DNA of 64,000 nt from Ornithinimicrobium pratense (GCF_008843165.1 NZ_CP044427.1:3224001-3288000), one strand, 5' to 3'; positions 8,488 through 17,100 are shown, counted from the first letter of the stretch. Made by a program: numbers and translations. The notes: generated by a model from the sequence alone, not told the origin.

Positions 8488-9198
8488 TTACTCGGGGCGG
8501 CCGACGAGCCCCGTCTCGTAGGCGGTGATCACCATGTGCACGCGGTCACGCAGGCCGAGCTTGTGCAGCACCCGGCCGATGTGGGTCTTGACGGTTGCCT
8601 CGGCCAGGAACAGCTCCGCGGCGATCTCACTGTTGGTCAGGCCGCGGCCGACCGCCTCGAGCACCTCGCGCTCCCGGTCGGTCAGCGGCGCCAGCCGGGC
8701 CGTCGCGGCACGACGCTGCCGTGCGGCGGCGTTCTCCTGGCCCGCGTCGGGCAGGTCAGGCACGAACCGCTCCAGCATCCGCCGCGTCGTCGACGGCGCC
8801 ATCGCGGCGTCCCCCGCGTGCACCGCGCGGATGGCGAAGAGCAGCTCCGCGGGGCCGGCGTCCTTGAGCAGGAAGCCGGAGGCGCCGGCCTTGAGGGCGG
8901 CATAGACGTACTCGTCCAGGTCGAACGTCGTCAGCACCAGCACCCGGGCCGGGTCGTCACGCTCCTGCAGCCGGCGGGTCGCCTCGACCCCGTCCAGACG
9001 CGGCATCCGGATGTCCATGAGCACCACGTCCGGCCGCGTCGCGCCGATGGCGTCCAGGGCCGCAGCACCGTCGCCGGCCTCCCCGACCACGGTCATATCA
9101 GCCTGCGCGTCGAGGACCATCCGGAAACCGGCGCGCACCAGCTCCTGGTCGTCGACGAGGAAGAGCCGGATGGGGCCTTCGCCCGGGGCTGTGGTCAC
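8488..9198 (-). CDS. NarL/FixJ-family response regulator
   Basis: A 236-aa two-component response regulator. The N-terminal receiver domain has the acidic pair DD at 16-17, the phospho-acceptor Asp62 in VVLMDIRMPRLDG, a conserved T in VLVLTTFD and K in GFLLKDAGP. The C-terminal LuxR-type helix-turn-helix reads LTDREREVLEAVGRGLTNSEIA and VKTHIGRVLHKLGLRDR. Its ATG overlaps the kinase stop by 4 nt (ATGA), so kinase and regulator are made together. A likely target is the inverted repeat at 10641-10672 upstream of the kinase. The 3' end abuts a six-unit tandem repeat. Confidence 0.93.
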   Translation of the reverse strand: MTTAPGEGPIRLFLVDDQELVRAGFRMVLDAQADMTVVGEAGDGAAALDAIGATRPDVVLMDIRMPRLDGVEATRRLQERDDPARVLVLTTFDLDEYVYAALKAGASGFLLKDAGPAELLFAIRAVHAGDAAMAPSTTRRMLERFVPDLPDAGQENAAARQRRAATARLAPLTDREREVLEAVGRGLTNSEIAAELFLAEATVKTHIGRVLHKLGLRDRVHMVITAYETGLVGRPE

Positions 9199-10580
9199 TG
9201 CGGTCCTCCTGGGGTGGGCACGTCTGCTGAGGGTATGCCGTTCCCCCGCCCGTGCGTCACGCCCCTGGATGGAGTCTGCGTCTGCGCCTGTGCCTGCGCC
9301 GGGAGCGTGGCGACCACCTCCCAGCCGCCGCGCGGCCGGGGGCCCGCCTGGACGCTGCCGCCCAGCACCTCCACCCGCTCGGCCATGCCCAGGATGCCGT
9401 TGCCCTCGCCGTCGGAGTTCGGGTCCAGCCCGAACCCGTCATCCGTGACGCGCACGAGCAGCACCGCCGGGGTCCGCAGCACGTCCACGTCGATGACGGC
9501 GTCCGGGCCGGCGTGCTTGAGCGCATTGGTCAGCGACTCCTGCACCACCCGGTAGGCGGCCAGGTCGACCTCGCGCGGCAGGTCGTCGATGCGCCCGCGC
9601 ACGGCAACATGCACCTCCCGGCCGGAGTCCCGGACCCGCTGCGCCAGCTCGGTGAGGTACTCCAGCCCCTGCAGCGGCGTGTACTCCGCGCCCGCCCCCT
9701 CATCGCGCAGCACGCCGACGAGCTTGCGGGTCTCGGCCAGCGACGCGCGGGCGGTGTGCGCCAGGGTCTCCAGGGTCGCCGCCGCCCGCTCCAGCGCAGC
9801 CCGGTCCGGTGCGCTGGCGGGCGGCTGCTCGAGGGCGGTCCGCGCGGCATACAGGCCCCCGTCGGCCTGCACCACCACGACAGCCAGGCTGTGCGCGACC
9901 ACGTCGTGCATCTCCCGCGCGATGGAGGCCCGCTCGCCCTGGGCTGCGAGCAGGGTGCGCTGGGCCTGGTCGCGGGCCAGCGCCCGGTTCTGCTGCTCCA
10001 GCTTGGCGACGACGTCCTTGCGGCGGCGCACGACGTCGCCCAGGACCCAGGCCACCGCCACCACCATGGCGATGAAGAAGGCGTTGAAGGCGGCGTACAG
10101 CAGCTCCGAGCGCCAGTTCATCCCCGACTCGAGGCGGGCCCAGTCCAGCGCCGCGACGCCCGAGCCGAAGAGCCCTAGCAGGAGCACGCCGCGGGACTGT
10201 GCATGGGTGCCGAAGACAGCGGCGCTGTAGACGACGATCGGCACGGCGATGTTGCCGAAGTGCGGGCCGTCGAGCGCCCACACCTGCAACAGGCAAACCG
10301 CGGCCACGCCGAGGGCCGCGACCACTGGGGACCTGCGCCGCACCACGAGGGGCAGCAGCAGCAGCACGCCGACCAGCCAGTAGCCGGTGCCCGCAGTCGC
10401 GGAGATCAGCGTGTTGAGCACGATCAGGACCACGACCAGCAGGAAGTCCGGGAAGAGGCTGCGCAGCATCACCGCCCGGTCACCGGCCAGCTCCTCGGCC
10501 CACGCCTGCGCGTCCTTGGCCCCCGCTTGCGCGGCGTCCCACCACGCCCGGGGGCGGCTCGGTCTCGCATTGTGATCCAC
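9195..10580 (-). CDS. sensor histidine kinase, HisKA_3 (NarL-partner) type
   Basis: A 461-aa membrane sensor kinase. About five hydrophobic helices occupy roughly residues 40-180 (FLLVVVLIVLNTLI, GVLLLLPLVVRR and others), with no large extracytoplasmic domain, so it probably senses an intramembrane or envelope signal. The dimerisation box REMHDVVAHSLAVVVVQ places the phospho-acceptor at His225; the ATPase domain has the G-box DDGFGLDPNSDGEGNGILGM. I choose GTG at 10580: longer versions would put coding sequence across the perfect palindrome at 10641-10672, more plausibly an operator or leader element. Paired with the response regulator by a 4-nt overlap. Confidence 0.88.
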   Translation of the reverse strand: MDHNARPSRPRAWWDAAQAGAKDAQAWAEELAGDRAVMLRSLFPDFLLVVVLIVLNTLISATAGTGYWLVGVLLLLPLVVRRRSPVVAALGVAAVCLLQVWALDGPHFGNIAVPIVVYSAAVFGTHAQSRGVLLLGLFGSGVAALDWARLESGMNWRSELLYAAFNAFFIAMVVAVAWVLGDVVRRRKDVVAKLEQQNRALARDQAQRTLLAAQGERASIAREMHDVVAHSLAVVVVQADGGLYAARTALEQPPASAPDRAALERAAATLETLAHTARASLAETRKLVGVLRDEGAGAEYTPLQGLEYLTELAQRVRDSGREVHVAVRGRIDDLPREVDLAAYRVVQESLTNALKHAGPDAVIDVDVLRTPAVLLVRVTDDGFGLDPNSDGEGNGILGMAERVEVLGGSVQAGPRPRGGWEVVATLPAQAQAQTQTPSRGVTHGRGNGIPSADVPTPGGPQ

Positions 10581-10640
10581 GCCCTCGACCCTAGGCCCGT
10601 CCCCCGGCACCGGGCGTCCGGCCACGGGCGGGAGCGGGCG

Positions 10641-10672
10641 GGCGGGCGTCATACCGGGGTATGACGCCCGCC
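10641..10672. promoter_or_regulatory. perfect 15-bp inverted repeat, probable operator
   Basis: GGCGGGCGTCATACC, a 2-bp GG spacer, then its exact reverse complement. It lies between the divergent kinase and YbaK-type genes, 61 bp upstream of the chosen kinase start. NarL-type regulators bind inverted repeats with short spacers, and its half-site recurs upstream of the ABC exporter at 7451-7464. A role as an RNA hairpin cannot be excluded. Confidence 0.6.
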
Positions 10673-10742
10673 GGGCTGGTTGCGGCGTTGGCCTCACCGT
10701 TCAGCGCTCGGGCGGAGGACTCCTGGTCGTAGAGTCGGCAGC

Positions 10743-11264
10743 ATGAACGCGGCTGGGTCGGAGGGGGCGGGCACGTCGAGCGAGCAGAGCGGCGAGGAGC
10801 GGGCGTTGGCGGCGCTGGAGCGGGCCGGGCTGGCACATGAGGTGACGAGGCACGGCCGGGTCGGCAGCCTGGAGGAGGCCGCGCGGGTGCGTGGCGTGCA
10901 GCCGCGGGACATCGTCAAGACCCTGGTCGTGCGGCGGGCAGAGGGTGACTACCTCTTCGTGCTGGTCCCCGGCGACCGGGAGATCTCCTGGCCCAAGCTG
11001 CGGGCGCTGCTCGGCGTCAATCGGCTCTCGATGCCGGACGCAGCGACAGCGCAGGTGGCCACCGGTTACGAGCGCGGGACGATCACGCCGTTCGGGTCCG
11101 CGACCGCGTGGCCGGTCGTGGCCGACGCCTCGCTGACCGCGGAACCCGGACGTCTGATCTCGATGGGGGCCGGTGCCCACGGGGCGGCGGTCACCGTCGA
11201 CGCCGCCGCCGCCCTGGAGCACCTGCAGGCGCAGGTGGCGGACGTCACCGAGCCCGCGGGATGA
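10743..11264 (+). CDS. YbaK/EbsC-family aminoacyl-tRNA deacylase
   Basis: A 173-aa protein of the YbaK/ProX editing family, which hydrolyses mischarged tRNAs (typically Cys-tRNAPro) after release from the synthetase. The conserved lysine sits in DIVKTLVVRR, and the GTITPFG stretch and the C-terminal ISMGAGAHGAAVTVD are family hallmarks. The first 20 residues are Gly/Ser/Glu-rich and probably unstructured. The ATG at 10743 is chosen as the first before the conserved core; an in-frame start about 60 nt earlier is less likely. Divergent from the histidine kinase; no functional link to it is evident. Confidence 0.83.
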   Translation: MNAAGSEGAGTSSEQSGEERALAALERAGLAHEVTRHGRVGSLEEAARVRGVQPRDIVKTLVVRRAEGDYLFVLVPGDREISWPKLRALLGVNRLSMPDAATAQVATGYERGTITPFGSATAWPVVADASLTAEPGRLISMGAGAHGAAVTVDAAAALEHLQAQVADVTEPAG

Positions 11265-11293
11265 CGGGGAGCGCCGGCAACTTCAGCCGGCCG

Positions 11294-11313
11294 GGAGCCG
11301 ACAGGTCGGCTCC
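11294..11313. terminator. hairpin between convergent genes
   Basis: An 8-bp perfect stem GGAGCCGA/TCGGCTCC with a CAGG loop lies between the YbaK-type gene (stop at 11264) and the monooxygenase (stop at 11325), well placed to end transcription from both sides. No T-run follows, as is common in GC-rich actinobacteria. Confidence 0.5.
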
Positions 11314-11324
11314 ACCCACGCGTC

Positions 11325-12413
11325 TCACCCCGTCCGGTGCTCGGCCAGCCACCGCTGGGTCGCCCGCGCCGCGACGCGGCCGGCCCGGTTGCCCCCGATC
11401 GTGGAGGCGGACGGCCCGTAGCCGACGAGGTTGACCCGGTGGTCGAGGGCGGCGGTGGTGTAGGTGTGCCGGTCGAAGGGCGCAAGCAGCCGGATCCCGC
11501 CGTGCGGGCTGCGCAGCTGGAGTGGACCCAGGTGCTCCACGCTCTGCCGAAAGCCGGTGGCCCAGACGATCGCATCGACCGGCTCCACCGTGCCGTCCGC
11601 CCAGCGCACGCCATCCGGCTCGACCCGCTCGAACATCGGCCGGCGCTCGTAGGCACCCAGCTGGCGCGCCCGCTCCTCCTGCGGCCGCAGGATGAGCCCG
11701 GTCACATCGACGACGCTGCGCGGCGGCAGCCCCCGAGCCACCCGCTCCTCGACCAGGGCGACCGCCTTCCGGCCGGCGTCGAGGGTGAACTCCGAGGCAC
11801 GCCATACCGGCTCCCGTCGCGTCACCCAGATCGTCTGGGCGACCGGGGCCAGCTCACCCAGGATCTGCACGGCTGAGGCACCCCCGCCCACGACCACCAC
11901 GCGCCGGCCGGCGAACTCGTCCGGGCCGGCCCACTGCACGGTATGCAGCTGCCGCCCCTCGAACTGGCTCATCCCCGGGTAGGAGGGCACGAACGGGCTG
12001 TCCCAGGTGCCGGTCGCGTTGACGACGGTGCGGGTCAGCCGGTCCCCGGCGGCGCCGCGGGCCCGGACCCGCAGCAGGCCGGCTGGGTCGTCGTCCACGG
12101 ACTCGACCGCGGTCACCGCGACCGGCCGATCGACGGGCAGCTGGTGACGCCGCTCATAGTCGGCGAAATAGCCGGGCACCACCTCGTTCGCCCGTGTCTG
12201 CCCGTCGTGCCCGGGCAGCGCCTCCCCCGGCAGGTCGGAGACGCCGTGCACGTCGACCATCGTCAGCGTGTCCCACCGGTGCTGCCAGGCCCCACCGGCC
12301 GCCTCGTTGGCGTCCAGCACCACGAACGGGCTCACCCCCAGCCGCTTCAGGTGGTATGCCGTGGACAGGCCGGCCTGGCCGGCGCCGATCACGATGCTGT
12401 CGTAGGTCTGCAC
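11325..12413 (-). CDS. flavin-dependent monooxygenase / FAD-NAD(P) oxidoreductase
   Basis: A 362-aa flavoprotein of the FMO/thioredoxin-reductase-like superfamily. The FAD site GAGQAG (10-15) opens the protein, the NADPH site GGGASAVQILGELA lies near 175, and ATGTWDSPFVP and WATGFRQS are the usual ATG-type motifs. Such enzymes hydroxylate or oxidise small N- or S-containing compounds; the substrate cannot be told. GTG 12413 is chosen because the protein then begins right at the first beta strand; ATG 12491 would add 26 Arg-rich residues. It is divergent from the gluconate operon. It could also be a reductase rather than an oxygenase. Confidence 0.78.
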   Translation of the reverse strand: MQTYDSIVIGAGQAGLSTAYHLKRLGVSPFVVLDANEAAGGAWQHRWDTLTMVDVHGVSDLPGEALPGHDGQTRANEVVPGYFADYERRHQLPVDRPVAVTAVESVDDDPAGLLRVRARGAAGDRLTRTVVNATGTWDSPFVPSYPGMSQFEGRQLHTVQWAGPDEFAGRRVVVVGGGASAVQILGELAPVAQTIWVTRREPVWRASEFTLDAGRKAVALVEERVARGLPPRSVVDVTGLILRPQEERARQLGAYERRPMFERVEPDGVRWADGTVEPVDAIVWATGFRQSVEHLGPLQLRSPHGGIRLLAPFDRHTYTTAALDHRVNLVGYGPSASTIGGNRAGRVAARATQRWLAEHRTG

Positions 12414-12541
12414 CTTGGGTCCAACAGCACGTCGTGGGCCCGCCTTCCGTCTTGCTGCGCGAGGTCGCGAGGTCAGGCTACGGTGACGCATGGTCGCACC
12501 GCGGACCTGGTCGGGCGATCCCCTCACGCAAAGGAGCGAGC

Positions 12542-13957
12542 ATGGAAGCGATCGAACCAGCCTATGGAGCCGGGGTGCTGCTGCTGATCGCGGCCGCAGC
12601 GGTGGCTCTGCTGCTCTTCCTCATCATGAAGATCAAGCTGCACGCCTTCATCGCGCTGGTCCTCGTCAGCGTGCTGACCGCCGTCGCGGCCGGGATCCCC
12701 CTGGCCGACGTGCCTACGGCCCTGATGAGCGGCTTCAGCACCACCCTGGGGTCGGTGGCGCTGCTCGTCGCCTTCGGCGTGATGCTCGGCCGACTGTTGG
12801 AGCACACCGGTGGAGCACAGGTGCTCGCCGACACCCTGATCGGCCGGTTCGGGGAGAAGCGGGCTCCGCTCGCCCTGGGCGTGGCGGCCCTGATCTTCGG
12901 CTTCCCCATCTTCTTCGACGCCGGTCTGGTCGTCTTCCTGCCGATCATCTTCACCGTCGCTCGGCGCTTCGGCGGCTCCGTCCTCAAGTACGGCCTGCCC
13001 ACCGCCGGTGCGTTCGCGGCGATGCACGCCATCGTGCCGCCCCACCCCGGGCCGGTCGCGGCGGCCGACCTTATGGAGGGTGACATCGGTCTGACGCTCC
13101 TGATGGGCGTCCCGGTCGCGATCATCGGGTGGTTCCTCGGCGCCCACCTCGTGTCCCAATGGCTGGGCAACCGCTTCCACGTCTCCGTGCCGGACCTGCT
13201 CTTCGGCAAGCAGAACGGCGGCGTGGACCCGGACGCCGACGACGAGGCGGAGCGCCGCGGGGTCCGCAAGGAGGCGCCGCCGTTCGGGACGGTCCTGCTG
13301 ATCCTGCTGCTGCCTTTCCTGCTCATCGCCCTCAACACCGGCGTCAACACCCTGCGGACGGACGGCGTGATCCCGCAGGACGCCGTGTGGGCCGACTTCT
13401 TGATGCTCATCGGCCAGACCTCCGTGGCGCTGCTCATCACCGTCATCGTGGCGCTGATCCTGCTGGCCCCCGGCCGCTTCAGCATGTCCAAGGCGGGCAG
13501 CCTGTTCGACGACGCCCTCGGCTCGATCGCCGCCATCATCCTCATCACCGGCGCCGGCGGCATGTTCGGCGGGGTGCTGCGGGCCAGCGGCATCGGGCAG
13601 GCCCTCACCGAGTCACTGGGTGACCTGGGTCTGCCGCTGATCGTGCAGGCTTTCCTCATCGCTACCGCGCTGCGGGTGGCCCAGGGCTCGGCCACGGTGG
13701 CGATCACCACGACGGCCGGTTTGATCTCGTCCTCGGTCATCGCCGAAGGACTGGGCGACGCGCAGATCGCCCTGCTGGTCTTCGCGATCGCCGCCGGGTC
13801 CACCGTCCTCTCGCACGTCAACGACTCCGGTTTCTGGCTGGTTGGGCGGTTCTTCGGGATGGATGTCAAGACCACGCTGAAGACCTGGACCGTCATGGAG
13901 ACGACCCTCGGACTGGCGATCTTCGGATTGTCCGCGGTCCTCTGGTTGGTGCTGTGA
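12542..13957 (+). CDS. gntP: GntP-family gluconate:H+ symporter
   Basis: A 471-aa permease with about twelve membrane segments, typical length for GntP. Characteristic stretches are GFSTTLGSVALLVAFGVMLGRLLEHTGGA, FGFPIFFDAGLVVFLPI, the AAMHAIVPPHPGPVAAADL segment and the C-terminal VLSHVNDSGFWLV. It takes up gluconate or a related sugar acid with protons. The ATG at 12542 has an AAAGGAG site 7 nt upstream. It overlaps gntK by 4 nt (GTGA), so uptake and phosphorylation are co-translated. No GntR-type regulator is adjacent; the IclR-type gene at 19.8 kb is too far to assign. Confidence 0.93.
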   Translation: MEAIEPAYGAGVLLLIAAAAVALLLFLIMKIKLHAFIALVLVSVLTAVAAGIPLADVPTALMSGFSTTLGSVALLVAFGVMLGRLLEHTGGAQVLADTLIGRFGEKRAPLALGVAALIFGFPIFFDAGLVVFLPIIFTVARRFGGSVLKYGLPTAGAFAAMHAIVPPHPGPVAAADLMEGDIGLTLLMGVPVAIIGWFLGAHLVSQWLGNRFHVSVPDLLFGKQNGGVDPDADDEAERRGVRKEAPPFGTVLLILLLPFLLIALNTGVNTLRTDGVIPQDAVWADFLMLIGQTSVALLITVIVALILLAPGRFSMSKAGSLFDDALGSIAAIILITGAGGMFGGVLRASGIGQALTESLGDLGLPLIVQAFLIATALRVAQGSATVAITTTAGLISSSVIAEGLGDAQIALLVFAIAAGSTVLSHVNDSGFWLVGRFFGMDVKTTLKTWTVMETTLGLAIFGLSAVLWLVL

Positions 13958-14535
13958 CGAGCACGCCACGCACGGCCACGCCACGTCACGTCGTCGTCAT
14001 GGGTGTCTCGGGCACCGGCAAGTCGACGGTCGCCGACGCGATCGCCGCGCGGCTGGCCGGGACGCTCGTCGAAGGTGACTCCTTCCACCCCCAGGCAAAC
14101 ATCGACAAGATGGCCGCCGGGATGCCCCTGGACGACGACGACCGCCGGCCCTGGCTGCAGTCGCTCGCGCGCAAGATCACCCGGATGGACGCCGAGGGCA
14201 AGACCGGGGTGATCGCCTGCTCCAGCCTGCGCCGGCTCTACCGCGACTGGCTGCGGCTAGGGGTCCAGGAGCTCTTCTTCGTGCACCTCCACACCGACTA
14301 CGACGTCCTGGACGAGCGCATGTCGCAGCGACGCGGCCACTTCATGCCGCCGTCCTTGCTGAAGTCTCAGTTCGAGACCCTGGAGATGCTCGAGGAGGAC
14401 GAGCTCGGCCTGCAGATCGATGTCCGGCACACGCCCCAGGCCGTCGTCACGCGCGCGCTCGAGGCCCTCGCCGTGGCCGGGCTACCGCCGCGAGGGGACG
14501 AGGAGCGAGACCCCGGGCTGATCTGGAGGCCCTGA
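13954..14535 (+). CDS. gntK: gluconokinase
   Basis: A 193-aa GntK-type kinase. The P-loop GVSGTGKST is at residues 17-25, followed by the family stretches EGDSFHPQANIDKMAAGMPLDDDDRRPWL, ACSSLRRLYRDWLR and RRGHFMPPSLLKSQFETLE. It phosphorylates gluconate with ATP to 6-phosphogluconate for the pentose phosphate pathway. The GTG start overlaps the permease stop by 4 nt. The oxidative-branch gene zwf also occurs in this window (48.7 kb) but not in the same operon. The C-terminal DEERDPGLIWRP tail is an extension of no known role. Confidence 0.95.
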   Translation: MTSTPRTATPRHVVVMGVSGTGKSTVADAIAARLAGTLVEGDSFHPQANIDKMAAGMPLDDDDRRPWLQSLARKITRMDAEGKTGVIACSSLRRLYRDWLRLGVQELFFVHLHTDYDVLDERMSQRRGHFMPPSLLKSQFETLEMLEEDELGLQIDVRHTPQAVVTRALEALAVAGLPPRGDEERDPGLIWRP

Positions 14536-14562
14536 CCTCTCCGTCCCAGGTCTTCCCAACCT

Positions 14563-14705
14563 GACAGGACACGCGAAAGGACCCGACAGGACACGCGATA
14601 GGGCCGACAGAACACGTGACGACGTGTCCTCTCGTGCCTTGCGACGTGTTCGGTCGGGCCTTGCGGCGCGCTCTCTCGGGCCTGCGGCGTGTTTCTGTCA
14701 GTGGA
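14563..14705. repeat. type B 22-bp repeats arranged as a large dyad
   Basis: Three units in reverse orientation (starting GACAGGACACGCG at 14563 and 14585, GACAGAACACGTG at 14606) are followed by four in forward orientation (14621, 14643, 14665, 14686; GACGTGTCC, GACGTGTTC, GGCGCGCTC, GGCGTGTTT). Spacing is 21-22 bp. The two sets meet at CACGTGACGACGTG, so a transcript could fold into a long imperfect hairpin. It fills the gap between the convergent gntK and hutH genes, and the hutH stop codon lies inside the last unit. A bidirectional terminator role is possible. Confidence 0.85.
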
Positions 14706-16302
14706 GCGGGCCGGCGGTGGTCTCCGCGGCGGCGCGCACCCGGCCGTCGAGGACAAGGTCCACGGCCGTCTCGATCTCGGGCGAGAGGTGACGGTCCGGG
14801 CCCGGGCCCTCGATCCCCGACTCGCGCAGCAGCGCGACCACGGCGCCGCTCGCAGGTGCCGGGGTCAGCGGGGCACGCAGGTCGAGCGCGCGGGCTGCGG
14901 TGAGGACCTCGACGGCCAGCACCCGGGCCAGCCCGTCGACCGCGCGGCGCAGCTTGCGGGCGGCGCCCCACCCCATACTCACGTGGTCCTCCTGCATGGC
15001 GGAGGACGGGATGGAGTCCACGCTGGCGGGGTTGGCCAGGCGCTTGAGCTCGGAGACGATGGCGGCCTGGGTGTACTGGGCAATCATCAACCCGCTGTCC
15101 GTGCCGGGGTCGTCGGCGAGGAAGGGCGGCAGACCGTGGTTGCGGGCGACGTCGAGGAACCGGTCGGTGCGGCGCTCGGAGATGCTGGCGACATCCGCGA
15201 CGACGACCGCGAGGAAGTCCAGGACGTGCGCGACGGGCGCGCCGTGAAAGTTCCCGTTGGACTCGACCCGGCCATCGAGGGTGACCACCGGGTTGTCGAT
15301 GGCGGAGGCCAGCTCGCGGCTGGCGACGAGGCGGGCATGCTCGCAGGTGTCCCGGGCTGAGCCGTGCACCTGCGGGGAGCAGCGCAGGGAGTAGGCGTCC
15401 TGGACCCGGGTGCAGGCGGTCGGGTCGCGATGGCTGTCGCGGATCGGGCTGTGGGCCATGACCGCGCGCACGTTGGCCGCGCTGGCGCCTTGACCAGGGT
15501 GGGGCCGCAGCTCCTGCAGGTCGGCGGCGAAGACGTCGTCGGTGCCCAGCTGGCCCTCCACGCTCATCGCGGCCGCGACATCGGCCGTGGTCAGCAGCGT
15601 GTCCAGGTCGTGCAGCGCGAGCAGCAGCATCCCGAGCATCCCGTCGGTGCCGTTGATCAGCGCCAGACCCTCCTTCTCGGCCAGTTCGACTGGGGGGATG
15701 CCGGCGCGGGCCAGCGCCTCAGCGGCCGGCAGCAGTCCCGGCTCCTGCTCGGCCCAGTCGTCGGCCCCGGCGGGGGGGCCGAGACGCACGGTCCCCTCCC
15801 CCATCACCGCGAGCGCGCAGTGGGCCAGCGGTGCCAGGTCGCCGGAGCAGCCGAGCGAGCCGTGCTCGCGGACGACCGGCGTGATCCCGGCGTTGAGGAG
15901 GTCGGCGTAGACCTGCGCTGTCTCCACCCGGACCCCGGTCCGCCCGGTCGCCAGGGTCGACAGGCGCAGCAGCATCAGCGCCCTGACCACCTCGCGCTCG
16001 ACCTCCGGGCCGGAACCGGCAGCGTGGCTGCGGATCAGGCTGCGCTGCAGCTGGGCGCGCTTCTCCAGCGGGATGCTGGTCGTGGCCAGGGCCCCGAACC
16101 CGGTCGAGATCCCATAGTGCGCCTCGGCGTCGTCGGCGAGGTCCTCGATGATCTTGCGGGTCTGCCCGATCGCCTCCACCGCGGCCACGGACAGGCGCAC
16201 CCGCGCACCGTGCCGGGCCACCGCGACCACCTCGAGCGGGCTCAGCGGGCCGACGTCGACAACGACCTCGGTGGGCATGCCTGGCAGCGGAAGACGGCTC
16301 AT
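14698..16302 (-). CDS. hutH: histidine ammonia-lyase
   Basis: A 534-aa aromatic amino acid lyase that deaminates histidine to urocanate, the first step of histidine breakdown. YGISTGFG (63-70), the cofactor loop GSLGCSGDLAPL (Cys152-Ser153-Gly154), QDAYSLRC and SMQEDHVSMG are all present. The self-made MIO cofactor usually comes from Ala-Ser-Gly; here the triplet is Cys-Ser-Gly, a form known from Streptomyces HutH. The ATG at 16302 starts just before the conserved core. No hutU, hutI or other hut gene is in the window, so this is a stand-alone gene. The 3' end overlaps the type B repeat block. Confidence 0.94.
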   Translation of the reverse strand: MSRLPLPGMPTEVVVDVGPLSPLEVVAVARHGARVRLSVAAVEAIGQTRKIIEDLADDAEAHYGISTGFGALATTSIPLEKRAQLQRSLIRSHAAGSGPEVEREVVRALMLLRLSTLATGRTGVRVETAQVYADLLNAGITPVVREHGSLGCSGDLAPLAHCALAVMGEGTVRLGPPAGADDWAEQEPGLLPAAEALARAGIPPVELAEKEGLALINGTDGMLGMLLLALHDLDTLLTTADVAAAMSVEGQLGTDDVFAADLQELRPHPGQGASAANVRAVMAHSPIRDSHRDPTACTRVQDAYSLRCSPQVHGSARDTCEHARLVASRELASAIDNPVVTLDGRVESNGNFHGAPVAHVLDFLAVVVADVASISERRTDRFLDVARNHGLPPFLADDPGTDSGLMIAQYTQAAIVSELKRLANPASVDSIPSSAMQEDHVSMGWGAARKLRRAVDGLARVLAVEVLTAARALDLRAPLTPAPASGAVVALLRESGIEGPGPDRHLSPEIETAVDLVLDGRVRAAAETTAGPLH

Positions 16303-16369
16303 GGCCACATTCCACCCCACGGACACGTGCAGAAGCACCCCCCACCCCACCGTGGTCGTCTCAGATCTC

Positions 16370-16383
16370 AGACACAGTTGTCT
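16370..16383. promoter_or_regulatory. short inverted repeat between hutH and the ASCH gene
   Basis: AGACA-CAGT-TGTCT is a perfect 5-bp inverted repeat in the divergent promoter region of hutH and the ASCH protein gene, 68 bp upstream of the hutH start. A nearby GTCTCAGATCTCAGAC is nearly palindromic. This could be an operator for either gene; the evidence is only symmetry and position. Confidence 0.3.
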
Positions 16384-16440
16384 AGGCTGGGCACACCGTC
16401 GGGCGTCGGCCCCTCACCCGCGAGCGCCTACGCTGGGCTC

Positions 16441-17100
16441 GTGCCTGCAGCCGACCGAACCTCCGACACTCACGGGACCAGCCCCAGCCAGGATGAGGCG
16501 CAGGCCGGCGCCATCGCCGCCTTCTGGTCCGATGCGCGCATCCGGGCCCGGCTCAACCCGATCGAGGCCTACACCGGCCCGGGCGTCAACGACACGGTCC
16601 CGCCCCCGGCCTGGTCCTTCGGGGACGACCCGCACCAGGCCGACCGGCTGCTGGACCTGGTGCTCACCGGCAAGAAGACCGCGACCGCGAGCGCGCTGCG
16701 CGACTACGAGGACGAGGCGCGCGAGCTGGCCCGGGAGCAGGACGCCCTGCACGGCCCCGCGGAGGGCGACCTCTTGGTCGACACCGACCTTGACCTGGCG
16801 CTGCCGGAGCCGGGGCTGCTGTCCATCCTGCTCGACGGCTCGGGGCGGCCTCGGGCGTTGATCCGGATCACGGACGTGCAGATCGTGCGCTTCGGCGACG
16901 TGAGCGCCGAGCACGCACGGCGTGAGGGCGAGGGCGACGGCTCCCTGGCGCACTGGCGGCGCGTCCACCAGGAGTTCTTCCACCGCAGCTCGACCACCGG
17001 CGAGCCTGTCGATGAGGACACGATGGTGGTCCTGGAGCAGTTCGAGGTGCTGGTGCCGGCCGAGGCTCGGCGCGCCGCCCGGCGCAACGGGCTGGCCTGA
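16441..17100 (+). CDS. ASCH-domain protein
   Basis: A 219-aa protein with an ASCH domain, a PUA-like beta-barrel fold associated with RNA binding. The core from residue 25 on contains the DLVLTGKKTATASALRDYE stretch (the GKKTxT motif of the family), ALIRITDVQIVRFGDVSAEHARREGEGDGSL and the closing HRRVHQEFF-like segment. The first 25 residues are Ser/Thr/Gln-rich. GTG 16441 is taken as start; no good ribosome-binding site is visible, so it could be leaderless or start further in. The substrate is unknown. The stop codon lies within a 23-bp tandem duplication. Confidence 0.75.
   Translation: MPAADRTSDTHGTSPSQDEAQAGAIAAFWSDARIRARLNPIEAYTGPGVNDTVPPPAWSFGDDPHQADRLLDLVLTGKKTATASALRDYEDEARELAREQDALHGPAEGDLLVDTDLDLALPEPGLLSILLDGSGRPRALIRITDVQIVRFGDVSAEHARREGEGDGSLAHWRRVHQEFFHRSSTTGEPVDEDTMVVLEQFEVLVPAEARRAARRNGLA

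Noticed and set aside
10641..10672. Rho-independent terminator
   Set aside because: It lies between divergent gene starts, where no transcript should end, and the half-site recurs in another promoter.
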